A DNA stretch of 64,000 nucleotides from Magnetospirillum sulfuroxidans. Its GTDB lineage: Bacteria > Pseudomonadota > Alphaproteobacteria > Rhodospirillales > Magnetospirillaceae. Shown here in pieces: positions 36,473 to 48,230 of this stretch (position 1 is the stretch's first letter; each line of letters opens with the position of its first letter). The notes under the pieces are model-generated. The model worked only from the letters and a program-made list of their open reading frames with translations, was not told the DNA's origin and searched no databases. Both the position numbers and the translations under genes were made by a program. The stretch lies in contig NZ_JAGTUF010000001.1 of NCBI RefSeq assembly GCF_018224925.1, positions 434,001 to 498,000 of the forward strand, written 5' to 3'.

Positions 36473-36682
36473 ATGAGCATGCGCGCCATGGGGATCATCT
36501 TGATGTGGCTGGGCACCGTGTTGCTGGTGGCGGTGCTTCAACATCGTATCCGCAAAGGCGCATGGCAGGCCGAATCCCTGGAAGACCCGCCGCCGTTGGA
36601 ACGGTGGACGGTGGCGGTCGCCGCAATCGGCATGGCTTCATCCATGGCCGGCACCGGATTGCTGCTGTGGAGTTTCTGGTGA
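36473..36682 (+). CDS. Small two-helix membrane protein of unknown function
   Basis: A 69-residue ORF placed between era and recO. Two hydrophobic segments (about 6-22 and 46-68) flank a short basic then acidic, proline-rich loop. Its TGA overlaps the recO ATG by one base, which suggests real translation and coupling. An alternative ATG is at 36479. GGGTG lies upstream. No family is recognised. Confidence 0.6.
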   Translation: MSMRAMGIILMWLGTVLLVAVLQHRIRKGAWQAESLEDPPPLERWTVAVAAIGMASSMAGTGLLLWSFW

Positions 36683-37430
36683 TGGAATGGACCGATGACG
36701 GTATCGTTCTGGCGGTTCGCCGCCTGGGCGAAGCTGGAATCGTCGCCAGTCTGCTGACCCGCAGCCATGGACGCCATCCCGGCATGGTCCCTGGTGGGGC
36801 GGGCAAGGCTAATCGGCCGAGCCTGCAAGCGGGAAATCTGGTGCAGGCCACTTGGCGCGGCCGTCTGGCCGAGCAATTGGGAACCTATCGGATCGAACTG
36901 GTCGATGCCCATGCGGCCAAGGCCCTGGACGACGCCGCCCGACTGACCGCCTTATCCGCCGCGTGCAGCCTGTGCGAGGTGGCGCTGCCGGAGCGCCAGC
37001 CGCACGCACCGGTGTTTGTCGCCCTGCTGGCCTTGCTGGATAACCTGGGCGCCCCCTCGTGGCCGAGCATTTATGTCCATTGGGAATTGGCGCTGTTGCG
37101 TGATCTCGGTTTCGGCCTTGATCTCGAGAGCTGTGCCGCCACCGGTCAACGCGAAAACCTTGCCTATGTCAGCCCTAAATCCGCCCGCGCGGTCTCGGCC
37201 GAGGCCGGCGCGCCCTATGCCCATAAATTGTTGGCGTTGCCGGCCTTCCTGCGACACGGCGGCGAAGGCGCGCCGGCCGAGATTGCCGCGGGCATGGCGC
37301 TAACCGGCTATTTTCTTGAACGTCACGTGCTGCATCACCGGCACATCCCGATGCCGGCCGCACGTTCGCGACTGGTTGACCGTTTCCGGCCATCGTCTAC
37401 TATCCGTGGGCCAGAGAGTGAAGGAACGTC

Positions 37431-37434
<4 letters not shown>
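36682..37434 (+). CDS. recO: DNA repair protein RecO
   Basis: A 250-residue RecFOR-pathway mediator that loads RecA on SSB-coated DNA. The start [19 protein letters not shown] and [10 protein letters not shown] are the OB-fold signatures, and the C-terminal domain has the helical region ending [11 protein letters not shown]. The zinc-binding cysteines found in many RecO proteins are not evident, as in other alphaproteobacteria. The stop overlaps the parC start (ATGA). Confidence 0.93.
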
Positions 37435-40851
<3,417 letters not shown>

Positions 40852-40867
40852 GCTATCAGCCAAAAAG

Positions 40868-40898
40868 AAAGCCCCGCCGAAATGGCGGGGCTTTTTTG
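40868..40898 (+). terminator. Bidirectional terminator between dctP and dctM
   Basis: AAAGCCCCGCC at 40868-40878 pairs with GGCGGGGCTTT at 40884-40894 over a GAAAT loop, with TTTTTT on the plus strand and A residues on the left arm serving the minus strand. Confidence 0.9.
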
Positions 40899-40910
40899 TT
40901 TTGGTTTGCC

Positions 40911-42437
40911 TTAGCGGGTGTTTTGTTCTTCCAATTGCCGCTTGAGCGCTTCCATCGGATCTTCCGGGCCATCTTCCGGCAAGGCCGGTGTGTCGCTGCT
41001 GGTGGGGTCGCCATAGGCGGGCGCTTCGATGTTCAGCTGGATGGTGTCCACATCGATTTTGGTGCGCTTGTCCAGGCCGCCTTCCACCAACGAGGGGAAG
41101 AAAATGACCAGGGCGACCATGATGATCTGAATGCAGACAAAGGGAATGGCGCCCCAATAGATGTCGGTGGTCTTAATGCCCTTGATCCGCTTGCCGGACA
41201 CCTTATCGGTGTAGTCATCCTTGGGGGCGACCGAGCGCAGGAAGAATAGGGCGAAGCCGAATGGCGGATGCATGAACGAGGTCTGCATGTTCACCGCCAG
41301 CAGAACGCCGAACCAGATGAGATCAATCCCCAGCTTTTCCGCCACCGGGCCGAGTAACGGCACGATGATGAAGGCCAATTCGAAGAAATCGAGGAAGAAG
41401 GCCAGCGCGAAAACCAGGATATTGACGACGATCAGGAAACCGATGACGCCCCCCGGCAACCCGGTCAGCAGGTGTTCGACCCACAGATCGCCGTTGACGG
41501 CGCGGAACACCAAGCCGAATACGGTCGAGCCGATCAGGATAAACAGCACGAAAGACGACAGCTTGGCGGTGCTCTCCATGGCTTGCTTGAGCAAGTCCAG
41601 GGACAGCCGACGGCGGATGAGGGCCAGAGCCAGAGCGCCAGCCGCGCCCATGGCGCCGGCTTCGGTGGGGGTGGCGATGCCAATGAAAATGGTCCCCAAC
41701 ACCAGGAAGATCAGCACCAACGGCGGCACCAGCGAGAACAACACCCGCTGAAACAACTTGAAACCGCGCAGGGTGCGGGCTTCGGGGGGTAAGGCCGGGG
41801 CGGCGTTGGGGCGGAAAATCGAGGTCAGGATGATAAAGCCGGCATACATGGCGGTCAGCAACAGGCCTGGGACCATGGCGCCTTGATACATGTCACCGAC
41901 CGATCGGCCCAGCTGATCGGCCATGATGATCAGCACCAGCGAGGGCGGAATGATTTGAGCCAAGGTGCCGGAAGCGGCAATGACGCCGGTGGCCAGACGC
42001 GGGTCATAGCCGTAGCGCAGCATGATCGGCAACGAGATCAGGCCCATGGAAATGACGCTGGCGGCAACCACGCCGGTGGTGGCGGCGAGCAAGGCGCCGA
42101 CAAAGACCACCGCATAGGCCAGGCCGCCGCGCATGGGACCAAATAACTGACCGATGGTATCCAGCAGATCTTCGGCCATACCGCTGCGTTCCAAAATCAA
42201 CCCCATGAAGGTGAAGAATGGGATGGCCAGCAGGGTTTCGTTGCGCATGATGCCAAAGACACGTTCGGGCAGCGCCTGGAACAGCTCGACATGGAACAGT
42301 CCCAATTCAATGCCCAACAGGCCGAACAACAGACCATTGGCCCCCAGGGCAAATGCCACCGGATAGCCGCACAGCAAAAACAACACCAAGGCGCCGAACA
42401 TCAGCGGCGCCATGTTGGCAATAATGAAGGCGCTCAT
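40911..42437 (-). CDS. dctM: TRAP transporter large membrane subunit
   Basis: A 508-residue polytopic permease with about 12-13 membrane segments, including the ETLLAIPFFTFMG and STATTGVVAASVISMG-like stretches of DctM. The C-terminal 60 or so residues are hydrophilic and acidic, which makes it longer than most DctM proteins of about 430 residues but in line with TakP-associated ones. Its ATG at 42437 overlaps the dctQ stop (ATGA). It moves substrate with a sodium gradient. Confidence 0.92.
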   Translation of the reverse strand: MSAFIIANMAPLMFGALVLFLLCGYPVAFALGANGLLFGLLGIELGLFHVELFQALPERVFGIMRNETLLAIPFFTFMGLILERSGMAEDLLDTIGQLFGPMRGGLAYAVVFVGALLAATTGVVAASVISMGLISLPIMLRYGYDPRLATGVIAASGTLAQIIPPSLVLIIMADQLGRSVGDMYQGAMVPGLLLTAMYAGFIILTSIFRPNAAPALPPEARTLRGFKLFQRVLFSLVPPLVLIFLVLGTIFIGIATPTEAGAMGAAGALALALIRRRLSLDLLKQAMESTAKLSSFVLFILIGSTVFGLVFRAVNGDLWVEHLLTGLPGGVIGFLIVVNILVFALAFFLDFFELAFIIVPLLGPVAEKLGIDLIWFGVLLAVNMQTSFMHPPFGFALFFLRSVAPKDDYTDKVSGKRIKGIKTTDIYWGAIPFVCIQIIMVALVIFFPSLVEGGLDKRTKIDVDTIQLNIEAPAYGDPTSSDTPALPEDGPEDPMEALKRQLEEQNTR

Positions 42438-42988
42438 TCCGATTCCCCCCCGTGATGGCCGGCGGCAGGGGCGCCGTAATGGTCGATATGGCCGCTGAGA
42501 AAAGCCACGCGCTTGATGATTTCCGAGGCGCCTTGCAACACCAGCAGGGCAAAGCCGGTGGGGATCAAAAGCTTGGCGGGCCAGCGGATCAGGCCACCGG
42601 CATCGCTGGACAATTCCCCGGTAACGAAGGAATCGACGAAGATGGGAATGGAGAGCCACATGATCATGATCGCCATGGGGAACAGGAAGAATAGCCCGCC
42701 GAAGATATCGATCCAGGCTTGGGTGCGTTGGCTGAGACCACTGGTCAGGACGTCGATACGGATGTGTTCGTTGCGCAGCAGCGTATAACCGGCGGTCAAC
42801 AAAAACACGGCAGAGAACAGATACCACTGAATCTCGAGCCAGGCATTCGAACTGGTGTTCAGGCTATAGCGGATGATCGCGTTGCCGGCACTGACCAAAA
42901 CAGCCAGAAGAATCAACCAGTAAACCGACCTGCCGACCATCGTATTCAGACGGTCGATCAGGCCGCTGAGTTTCAGCAGCAGCGTCAT
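42434..42988 (-). CDS. dctQ: TRAP transporter small membrane subunit
   Basis: A 184-residue four-helix protein with the family features NTMVGRSVYWLILLAVLVSAGNA, WLEIQWYLFSAVFLL and the LRNEHIRIDV segment. The C-terminal tail is His/Gly-rich (GHIDHYGAPAAGHHGGES). Pairs with DctM, with a 4-bp overlap. It is transcribed toward dctP. Confidence 0.92.
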   Translation of the reverse strand: MTLLLKLSGLIDRLNTMVGRSVYWLILLAVLVSAGNAIIRYSLNTSSNAWLEIQWYLFSAVFLLTAGYTLLRNEHIRIDVLTSGLSQRTQAWIDIFGGLFFLFPMAIMIMWLSIPIFVDSFVTGELSSDAGGLIRWPAKLLIPTGFALLVLQGASEIIKRVAFLSGHIDHYGAPAAGHHGGESE

Positions 42989-43038
42989 GGAACCTCCCTA
43001 GAACCTGTACCGGTATTACCTCTTGGACCTTCGCACTA

Positions 43039-43051
43039 TGACATGGTGTCA
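43039..43051 (-). promoter_or_regulatory. Palindrome upstream of dctQ
   Basis: TGACA-TGG-TGTCA, 13 bp, about 50 bp before the dctQ start. On the minus strand it overlaps a TTGACA that could be a -35 element, so it may be an operator or activator site. A second small inverted repeat, TTACGG/CCGTAA with a TTTT loop, lies at 43077-43092. Confidence 0.35.
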
Positions 43052-43098
43052 ATGCGATGGCCAGATGGGCTTTGTATTACGGTTTTCCGTAAGAGGGC

Positions 43099-43854
43099 TT
43101 AGCGAAACTGCGGTACTTGGTTTTGGAAGACGTCCCCATCCAGGGGTTGCCAGCCGTTGGCGCCAAAGGCTTCAAGCGGCTTGAAGCGGGATTTATAGGC
43201 CATCTTGCGGCTTTCGGCGATCCAATAGCCAAGATAAACATAGGGCAGACCCAAGCGCAGGGATTCTTCGATCAACCACAAGACCATGAATGTTCCAAAG
43301 GAACGTTGAGGCATTTCCGGCACATAAAAGCTGTAGACGGCGGACAACCCGTCGCTCATTCGGTCGGTCAGGCAGACGGCGACCAAAGTGTCGTCGGCTT
43401 GGCGGAATTCCAGCAAGAAGGTGTCGATGGGGCTGTCTTCGACCATGGATCGGTAATCGTAGAACCCCATCAACGCCATGTCGCCATTACCGTGACGCGA
43501 TTCCTGGTAGCGTGAGAACAGCTTGAATTGTTCGGCGGTCGCCCGCGCCGGCACCATGCGGGCGATAAGATCGCCGTTGATCCGCCACACCTTGCGCATG
43601 GTCTTGTCGGATTGGAAGTGGCGGGCGGCGATGCGCACCGGAATGCAGGCGGAACAGTTCGGACAAGCAGGGGTATAGGCAATGGAGTGCGAGCGCCGGA
43701 AACCCGCGCGGGACAGGGCCTCGTGCAGGATTTCAGCATCGGAGCCGTTCAATTCGGTGACGATCTTGCGTTCCAGCCGGCCGGTGATATAGGGGCAGGG
43801 CAACGCCGCCGTGGTGAAGAAGAAATGCGGGCGTTTGAGTGGAATATGATCCAT
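43099..43854 (-). CDS. bpt: Aspartate/glutamate leucyltransferase (bacterial protein transferase)
   Basis: A 251-residue enzyme that transfers Leu from Leu-tRNA to N-terminal Asp or Glu, marking proteins for ClpS-ClpAP. The start HFFFTTAALPCPYITGRLERK, the NCSACIPVRI cysteine pair and the GYWIAESRKMAYKSRFKPLE region are family signatures shared with eukaryotic Ate1. ATG at 43854 is preferred to an in-frame TTG at 43878. It is 31 bp below the RDD gene on the same strand. Confidence 0.93.
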   Translation of the reverse strand: MDHIPLKRPHFFFTTAALPCPYITGRLERKIVTELNGSDAEILHEALSRAGFRRSHSIAYTPACPNCSACIPVRIAARHFQSDKTMRKVWRINGDLIARMVPARATAEQFKLFSRYQESRHGNGDMALMGFYDYRSMVEDSPIDTFLLEFRQADDTLVAVCLTDRMSDGLSAVYSFYVPEMPQRSFGTFMVLWLIEESLRLGLPYVYLGYWIAESRKMAYKSRFKPLEAFGANGWQPLDGDVFQNQVPQFR

Positions 43855-43885
43855 CGAATCCGGTCTCGGACAAGGCAATGGGGGA

Positions 43886-44371
43886 TTATAGGCGTTTTTC
43901 TGCGTTGATGACCACCGTTCCCGCTAAAAAGTCGTGCAACGTACGGCGACGGGGGTTGAACAGGGCGACAATCAGCACCAGCCAAGCGGTCAGGGTGACA
44001 GAGCCGTAAAAGGCAACGATTTGGATGACCGCCTGGGCCAAGCTGGGCGGCGCCCCGTCAAGCAGCGAAACCACGCGAATGCCAAACAACCGCATGCCGA
44101 TGGTGGCGGAACTTGGGCTGGCGATCAACAAGCTGTGATAGGCCAACGGCACCAGGGCGACCGCCAATGCCTGCAACGGCAGCAACAGACCCAGCGTCAG
44201 GATGCCCAGCACTCCCATGCCAACCCAGATCACGGTGGCGACCAGCGCGACCACGATCAGATCGACGCCATAGGCCAAAATCCGCTTGAGGGTGATGCCA
44301 TCGAATAATTGGGGGTCGAGCCGCGGATCGACGCCGGATGATGGCGGCAGGATGGTGATGGTGCTGGCCAT
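43886..44371 (-). CDS. RDD family membrane protein
   Basis: A 161-residue membrane protein with about three to four helices. The RDD signature appears as ILAYGVDLIVVALVAT early and as SSATIGMRLFGIRVV later, and the end FNPRRRTLHDFLAGTVVI is typical. RDD proteins are often linked to ion or osmotic homeostasis, but the role is not defined. GAGGAGAAAGCC precedes the ATG; a hairpin at 44388 stands just before that. Confidence 0.87.
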   Translation of the reverse strand: MASTITILPPSSGVDPRLDPQLFDGITLKRILAYGVDLIVVALVATVIWVGMGVLGILTLGLLLPLQALAVALVPLAYHSLLIASPSSATIGMRLFGIRVVSLLDGAPPSLAQAVIQIVAFYGSVTLTAWLVLIVALFNPRRRTLHDFLAGTVVINAEKRL

Positions 44372-44387
44372 GGCTTTCTCCTCGATT

Positions 44388-44415
44388 GCCCACCCTAATT
44401 TAGGTGAGGGTGGGC
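44388..44415 (-). repeat. Hairpin between motB and the RDD gene
   Basis: GCCCACCCT at 44388-44396 pairs with AGGGTGGGC at 44407-44415. There is no T run on the minus strand, so it may be a weak terminator of the mot operon or a leader hairpin before the RDD ribosome-binding site. Confidence 0.45.
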
Positions 44416-44428
44416 GACGGCGCCAGGG

Positions 44429-45406
44429 TCAGCCCTTTTTTCCGTCATTGCCGGTGTTTGGACCGGCCGGGGGGGTGGGGGCCGGACCTTGCGTCGGAGC
44501 GGGTGTCGGCACTTCCGGCGGCGAGGTCAGGTCGTTTTCACGCAACAAGATGATGCTGATCCGGCGATTGCGTGGGGCCTTGGGGTCGTCTTGTACCAAG
44601 GGTTCGGATGAGGCGCGACCGACGATCCGGTCGATACGTTCTTCCGGCACACCAGAGGCCAGCAGGGCGCGGCGGCTGGCCAGGGCGCGATCGGCCGACA
44701 ACTCCCAATTGGTATAGCCCGAGGGGTCCCGGAACGGGATGGCGTCGGTGTGGCCCGTGATGGAAATCTTGTTGGGCATTTGGTTGACGATGCGGGAAAC
44801 CAGATCGAGCAAGGCCTTGGTATGGCCGAACATGGCCGAGCTTCCCGATGGGAACATGGCCAGCCCTTCCTGATCGGTAATTTGGATACGCAGGCCCTCG
44901 GGCGTGTTGTCCACCATCATCGAGCCCTGGTATTGCTTGAGCTCGGGGATGCCCTTGAGGGCGTTATCCAGAACTTCCTTGGCCTTGTCGAACTTCTGCT
45001 GTTCGCGCTCGGCCAGCTTCTCCCGGAAATCCTCTTCGCTCATTCCTTCCATCGGTTCGGTGGCGGCCGAGGTCATGTCCTCGCCGCCGGGGCCGATGGA
45101 TGACGGCGGCAGGTGCTGGACCAAACTGGGAGAACTGGTCATCGACACTTGGGCGCCTTCGCCGATGACCTGGCCGCCCAAAAGTCCACCGGCCCCCGAC
45201 GCGCTTTTCGACGCCATCGATGGGGCGAAATAGTTGGAAATCCCGGTCAACTGTTCTTCGGTCACCGCGTTCAGCAGCCACAACAGCAAGAAGAACGCCA
45301 TCATCGCCGTCACGAAATCGGCATAGGCCACCTTCCAGGCGCCACCGTGATGGCCGCCGGCAACCTTCTTGACCCGTTTGATGATGATCTGCTGACCTTC
45401 GGCCAT
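44429..45406 (-). CDS. motB: Flagellar motor protein MotB
   Basis: A 325-residue stator protein. One membrane helix (about 29-48) carries the proton-binding Asp in YADFVTAMMAF. A C-terminal OmpA-like peptidoglycan-binding domain (about 175-295) contains ITGHTDAIPFRD and the ELSADRALASRRAL segment. The protein ends in a Pro-rich tail (PTPAPTQGPAPTPPAG). It is 20 bp behind motA. Confidence 0.95.
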   Translation of the reverse strand: MAEGQQIIIKRVKKVAGGHHGGAWKVAYADFVTAMMAFFLLLWLLNAVTEEQLTGISNYFAPSMASKSASGAGGLLGGQVIGEGAQVSMTSSPSLVQHLPPSSIGPGGEDMTSAATEPMEGMSEEDFREKLAEREQQKFDKAKEVLDNALKGIPELKQYQGSMMVDNTPEGLRIQITDQEGLAMFPSGSSAMFGHTKALLDLVSRIVNQMPNKISITGHTDAIPFRDPSGYTNWELSADRALASRRALLASGVPEERIDRIVGRASSEPLVQDDPKAPRNRRISIILLRENDLTSPPEVPTPAPTQGPAPTPPAGPNTGNDGKKG

Positions 45407-45426
45407 TCCTGCGGTGCCTCAGTCGA

Positions 45427-46287
45427 TCAATCAGGGGGCAGATTGGTGACGGTTTCTTCCAATTCCTGGAAGGTCGGACGCAATTCGTCGGGCAGAATCT
45501 TGCGGGCGAATTCGATGGAAACCTGAGGGGCATATCCCTGCATGTGGGCAAGCAAGCCAGCTTTGATCGACATCAGGTAATAATGATCCGAATCGAAGGA
45601 CAGCTGCAAGTTGCGGGAGAAGGGGGCGAAAAAGGCATAGGACACCAACACGCCGGTAAAGGTGCCGACCAGCGCCGCGCCGATCAGATGCCCCAGGACT
45701 TCCGGCGGCTCGGTGATCGAGCCCATGGTGTGAATGACGCCCAGCACCGCGGCGACGATACCCAGGGCCGGCATGGCGTCAGCCATCAGATTGATGGCGT
45801 GGGCAATCTCGTGATAATGCTTGTGATGCGCTTCCAGCTCACCATCGATGATGGATTCAAGCTCGTGCGCGTTCGAGGTGCCCAGCGTCAGCAGGCGCAG
45901 ATAGTCGCACAGGAAGGTGCGAACATGATGGTCACCGGAAAAACCAGGGAATTTCTGGAACAAAGGGCTTTCATCGGGTTTTTCGACGTGGCTTTCCAGG
46001 GCCAGATCGCCCTTGGTCTTGGCCAGTTTGAATACCGCATACAGCATGGAGAGCATTTCGATATAGGCGTCCTTTTTATAGTGAGCGCCTTTGAATACCA
46101 TGCCGAATTTCTTGAACACACCCATGACGATGTCTTTGGGGTTGCCCAAGAGCATTGATCCGAATGCAGCACCAAGAATGATGATGAATTCAAAAGGTTG
46201 CCACAACACAGCAAGGTGACCACCCGAAGCGGCATAACCGCCGATCACGGATGCAATGGTCACCACGATGCCGATGATCGCGAACAT
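45427..46287 (-). CDS. motA: Flagellar motor protein MotA
   Basis: A 286-residue, four-helix stator protein that conducts protons with MotB. The N-terminal GIVVTIASVIGGYAASGG, the central cytoplasmic domain and the PALGIVAAVLGVIHTMGSI stretch are signatures. Other flagellar genes are absent from the window, as in many bacteria where motAB stands apart. It has its own promoter with a palindrome downstream. Confidence 0.96.
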   Translation of the reverse strand: MFAIIGIVVTIASVIGGYAASGGHLAVLWQPFEFIIILGAAFGSMLLGNPKDIVMGVFKKFGMVFKGAHYKKDAYIEMLSMLYAVFKLAKTKGDLALESHVEKPDESPLFQKFPGFSGDHHVRTFLCDYLRLLTLGTSNAHELESIIDGELEAHHKHYHEIAHAINLMADAMPALGIVAAVLGVIHTMGSITEPPEVLGHLIGAALVGTFTGVLVSYAFFAPFSRNLQLSFDSDHYYLMSIKAGLLAHMQGYAPQVSIEFARKILPDELRPTFQELEETVTNLPPD

Positions 46288-46322
46288 TCACTTCCCCTGT
46301 TGTGGTCCAATCGGGACACCAC

Positions 46323-46379
46323 ACGATCATTTGATCGTTTCGGAGAATGCTATATTTCGTTCCCTGTGTCGCGAGTCAA
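46323..46379 (-). promoter_or_regulatory. Candidate motA promoter with downstream palindromic operator
   Basis: On the minus strand TTGACT (46379-46374) and AATATA (46356-46351) are 17 bp apart. Downstream, ACGATCATTTGATCGT (46323-46338) is a perfect 16-bp palindrome at about +6 to +21, a position suited to a repressor. The remaining 120 bp toward the flavin reductase gene holds TTGACC at 46443 and TAATGT at 46467, a weak divergent promoter. Confidence 0.5.
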
Positions 46380-46505
46380 CTGCGATCCTGGCGAAAAAAA
46401 CATGATGCGGACAGGCCTTGGCGTGATTCCTTCAGCCGGCATTTGACCTGTAGGCGCGAACCCCAGTAATGTCTTTATCCGTCATCATAAAATCGAGCGA
46501 GTGCA

Positions 46506-46997
46506 ATGACTGTCGACCAACGTACCTTCCGCAAGGCCTTGGGGTGTTTCGCCACGGGGGTCACCGTGGTGACGTCCATCAACCCCGATGATAATACGCC
46601 GGCAGGGGTAACCGTCAGTGCATTTTCCTCGGTGTCGCTGGAGCCGCCGCTGGTTTTGTTTTGCCTTGGCAACAAAACCTCGAGCCTGAACGCCTTCAAG
46701 CAATCCGGGCGTTTCGTCATCAATGTCCTGGCCGAGAACCAGCGCGATCTGTCCATTCGTTTCGCCAGCCGTTCGGATGACAAATGGGCCGGCGTCTCCA
46801 TGGAGGTCGGCCTTGGCGGCGTTCCCGTGCTCAGCGGCTGCATCGCCAATCTGGAATGCTCGATTGTCAATACGGTCGAGTCCGGCGATCATGTAATCTT
46901 CATCGGCGAGGTTGAAGGCATCCATTACCAGGAAGGCGGCGCACCGCTGTTGTACTTCCGTGGGGCCTATATGGATTGCTGCACCGGCTCGGTCTGA
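46506..46997 (+). CDS. Flavin reductase family protein
   Basis: A 163-residue FMN-binding split-barrel protein. The start RTFRKALGCFATGVTVVTS, the GVTVSAFSSVSLEPPLVLFCL motif and the ending LLYFRGAY match flavin reductases and the small components of two-component monooxygenases. It supplies reduced flavin, or acts as a stand-alone reductase. No monooxygenase gene is adjacent, so the partner is unknown. Confidence 0.9.
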   Translation: MTVDQRTFRKALGCFATGVTVVTSINPDDNTPAGVTVSAFSSVSLEPPLVLFCLGNKTSSLNAFKQSGRFVINVLAENQRDLSIRFASRSDDKWAGVSMEVGLGGVPVLSGCIANLECSIVNTVESGDHVIFIGEVEGIHYQEGGAPLLYFRGAYMDCCTGSV

Positions 46998-47003
46998 GTC
47001 GCG

Positions 47004-48230
47004 CTATTCCGGCAAGCTGGCGGCCGAGCCCAATTTCCGGGCCGGATAGCCGGCTTGCCGCAATGCCGTCAGCATGGCCTCGACGTGACCGGAATCGGTG
47101 GCTTCGACCACCACATCCAGCTCGGCGCTTTTGACCGGAACGTCTTGAAAAAGCCGCTGGTGATGGACTTCCAAAATATTGCCGCCATGTTCAGCGATCA
47201 GGGCGGTGGCGTGCGCCAGCATGCCCGGCGCATCGCTGATCTCGATGCGCAGGCGGGCCAGACGGCCGGCTCGGACCAGTCCGCGCATCAGGATGGACGC
47301 CATCACCCGATTGTCGATATTGCCACCGGAAATCACCAGGGCGACCCGCCGGTCGTGGAACCTTTCCGGCCGTGACAGCAACAAGGCCAGAGGGGCGGCG
47401 CCGGCTCCCTCGGCAACGATTTTCTGCTCTTCCATCAACCAGACGATGGCCTGTTCGATGGCGAGGTCATCGACAGCCAAAACGTCGTCGAACAAGCGAT
47501 CAATGATCGGCTTGGTGCGTGACCCGGGATGCTTGACGGCGATACCTTCCGCCAGAGTCTGAGCCGGTGATGGAGGTCCATCGTGGTCGTAACGCACCAA
47601 GGTGGGGAAACTGACGCTTTGGACGCCGGTCAGTCGCGGCGGCGAGGGCTCGGCGCTGAGGGCCAGGGCCATGCCGGCAGCCAGACCGCCGCCGCCGATG
47701 GGAATAATCACATCGTCGAGATCGGGCTGCTGACGCGCCAGTTCCAGGCCGACACTGCCCTGGCCGGCGATGACCCGTGAATCGTCATAAGGATGGATGA
47801 AGGTCAGGCCACGTTCCGCCGCCAGGACATGGGCATGTTGTTCGGCTTCGGCCAAGGTCTCACCGGCTTGGATCACATTGGCGCCGAACGCCGCGGTCCG
47901 CTGAACCTTGGTCACCGGGGTGAATAGCGGCATCACCACCGTGGCGGGAATGCCCAGGCGGCCGCAATGCAGCGCAACACCTTGGGCGTGATTGCCTGCC
48001 GACATGGCGATGACGCCGGCTTTCCGCTCCGCTGGGCTGAGGGCAAGGATTCGGTTCAGGGCGCCGCGGGCCTTGAACGAACCTGAATGTTGAAGGTTTT
48101 CAAGCTTCAAGAATACTTGGGCCGCGCCGGTTCGCAGGGCCAATTGGGGGGATTGGATCACCGGGGTAACCGCGACATGGTCGGCGATGGCTGCCGCCGC
48201 CGCCTGCACCTGTCGCAGGTCGGGATTCAA
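47004..48230 (-). CDS. ilvA: Threonine ammonia-lyase with C-terminal ACT domain
   Basis: A 408-residue PLP enzyme that deaminates threonine to 2-oxobutyrate, the first step to isoleucine. The Schiff-base lysine is Lys53 in HSGSFKARGA; the glycine loop reads PIGGGGLAAG. The final 85 residues are an ACT-like regulatory domain (IEISDAPGMLAHATALIAEHGGNI). The start is a TTG at 48230 that overlaps the acylase stop by four bases and has GGAGCC upstream; no closer ATG exists. A catabolic TdcB-like role is possible. Confidence 0.9.
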   Translation of the reverse strand: MNPDLRQVQAAAAAIADHVAVTPVIQSPQLALRTGAAQVFLKLENLQHSGSFKARGALNRILALSPAERKAGVIAMSAGNHAQGVALHCGRLGIPATVVMPLFTPVTKVQRTAAFGANVIQAGETLAEAEQHAHVLAAERGLTFIHPYDDSRVIAGQGSVGLELARQQPDLDDVIIPIGGGGLAAGMALALSAEPSPPRLTGVQSVSFPTLVRYDHDGPPSPAQTLAEGIAVKHPGSRTKPIIDRLFDDVLAVDDLAIEQAIVWLMEEQKIVAEGAGAAPLALLLSRPERFHDRRVALVISGGNIDNRVMASILMRGLVRAGRLARLRIEISDAPGMLAHATALIAEHGGNILEVHHQRLFQDVPVKSAELDVVVEATDSGHVEAMLTALRQAGYPARKLGSAASLPE

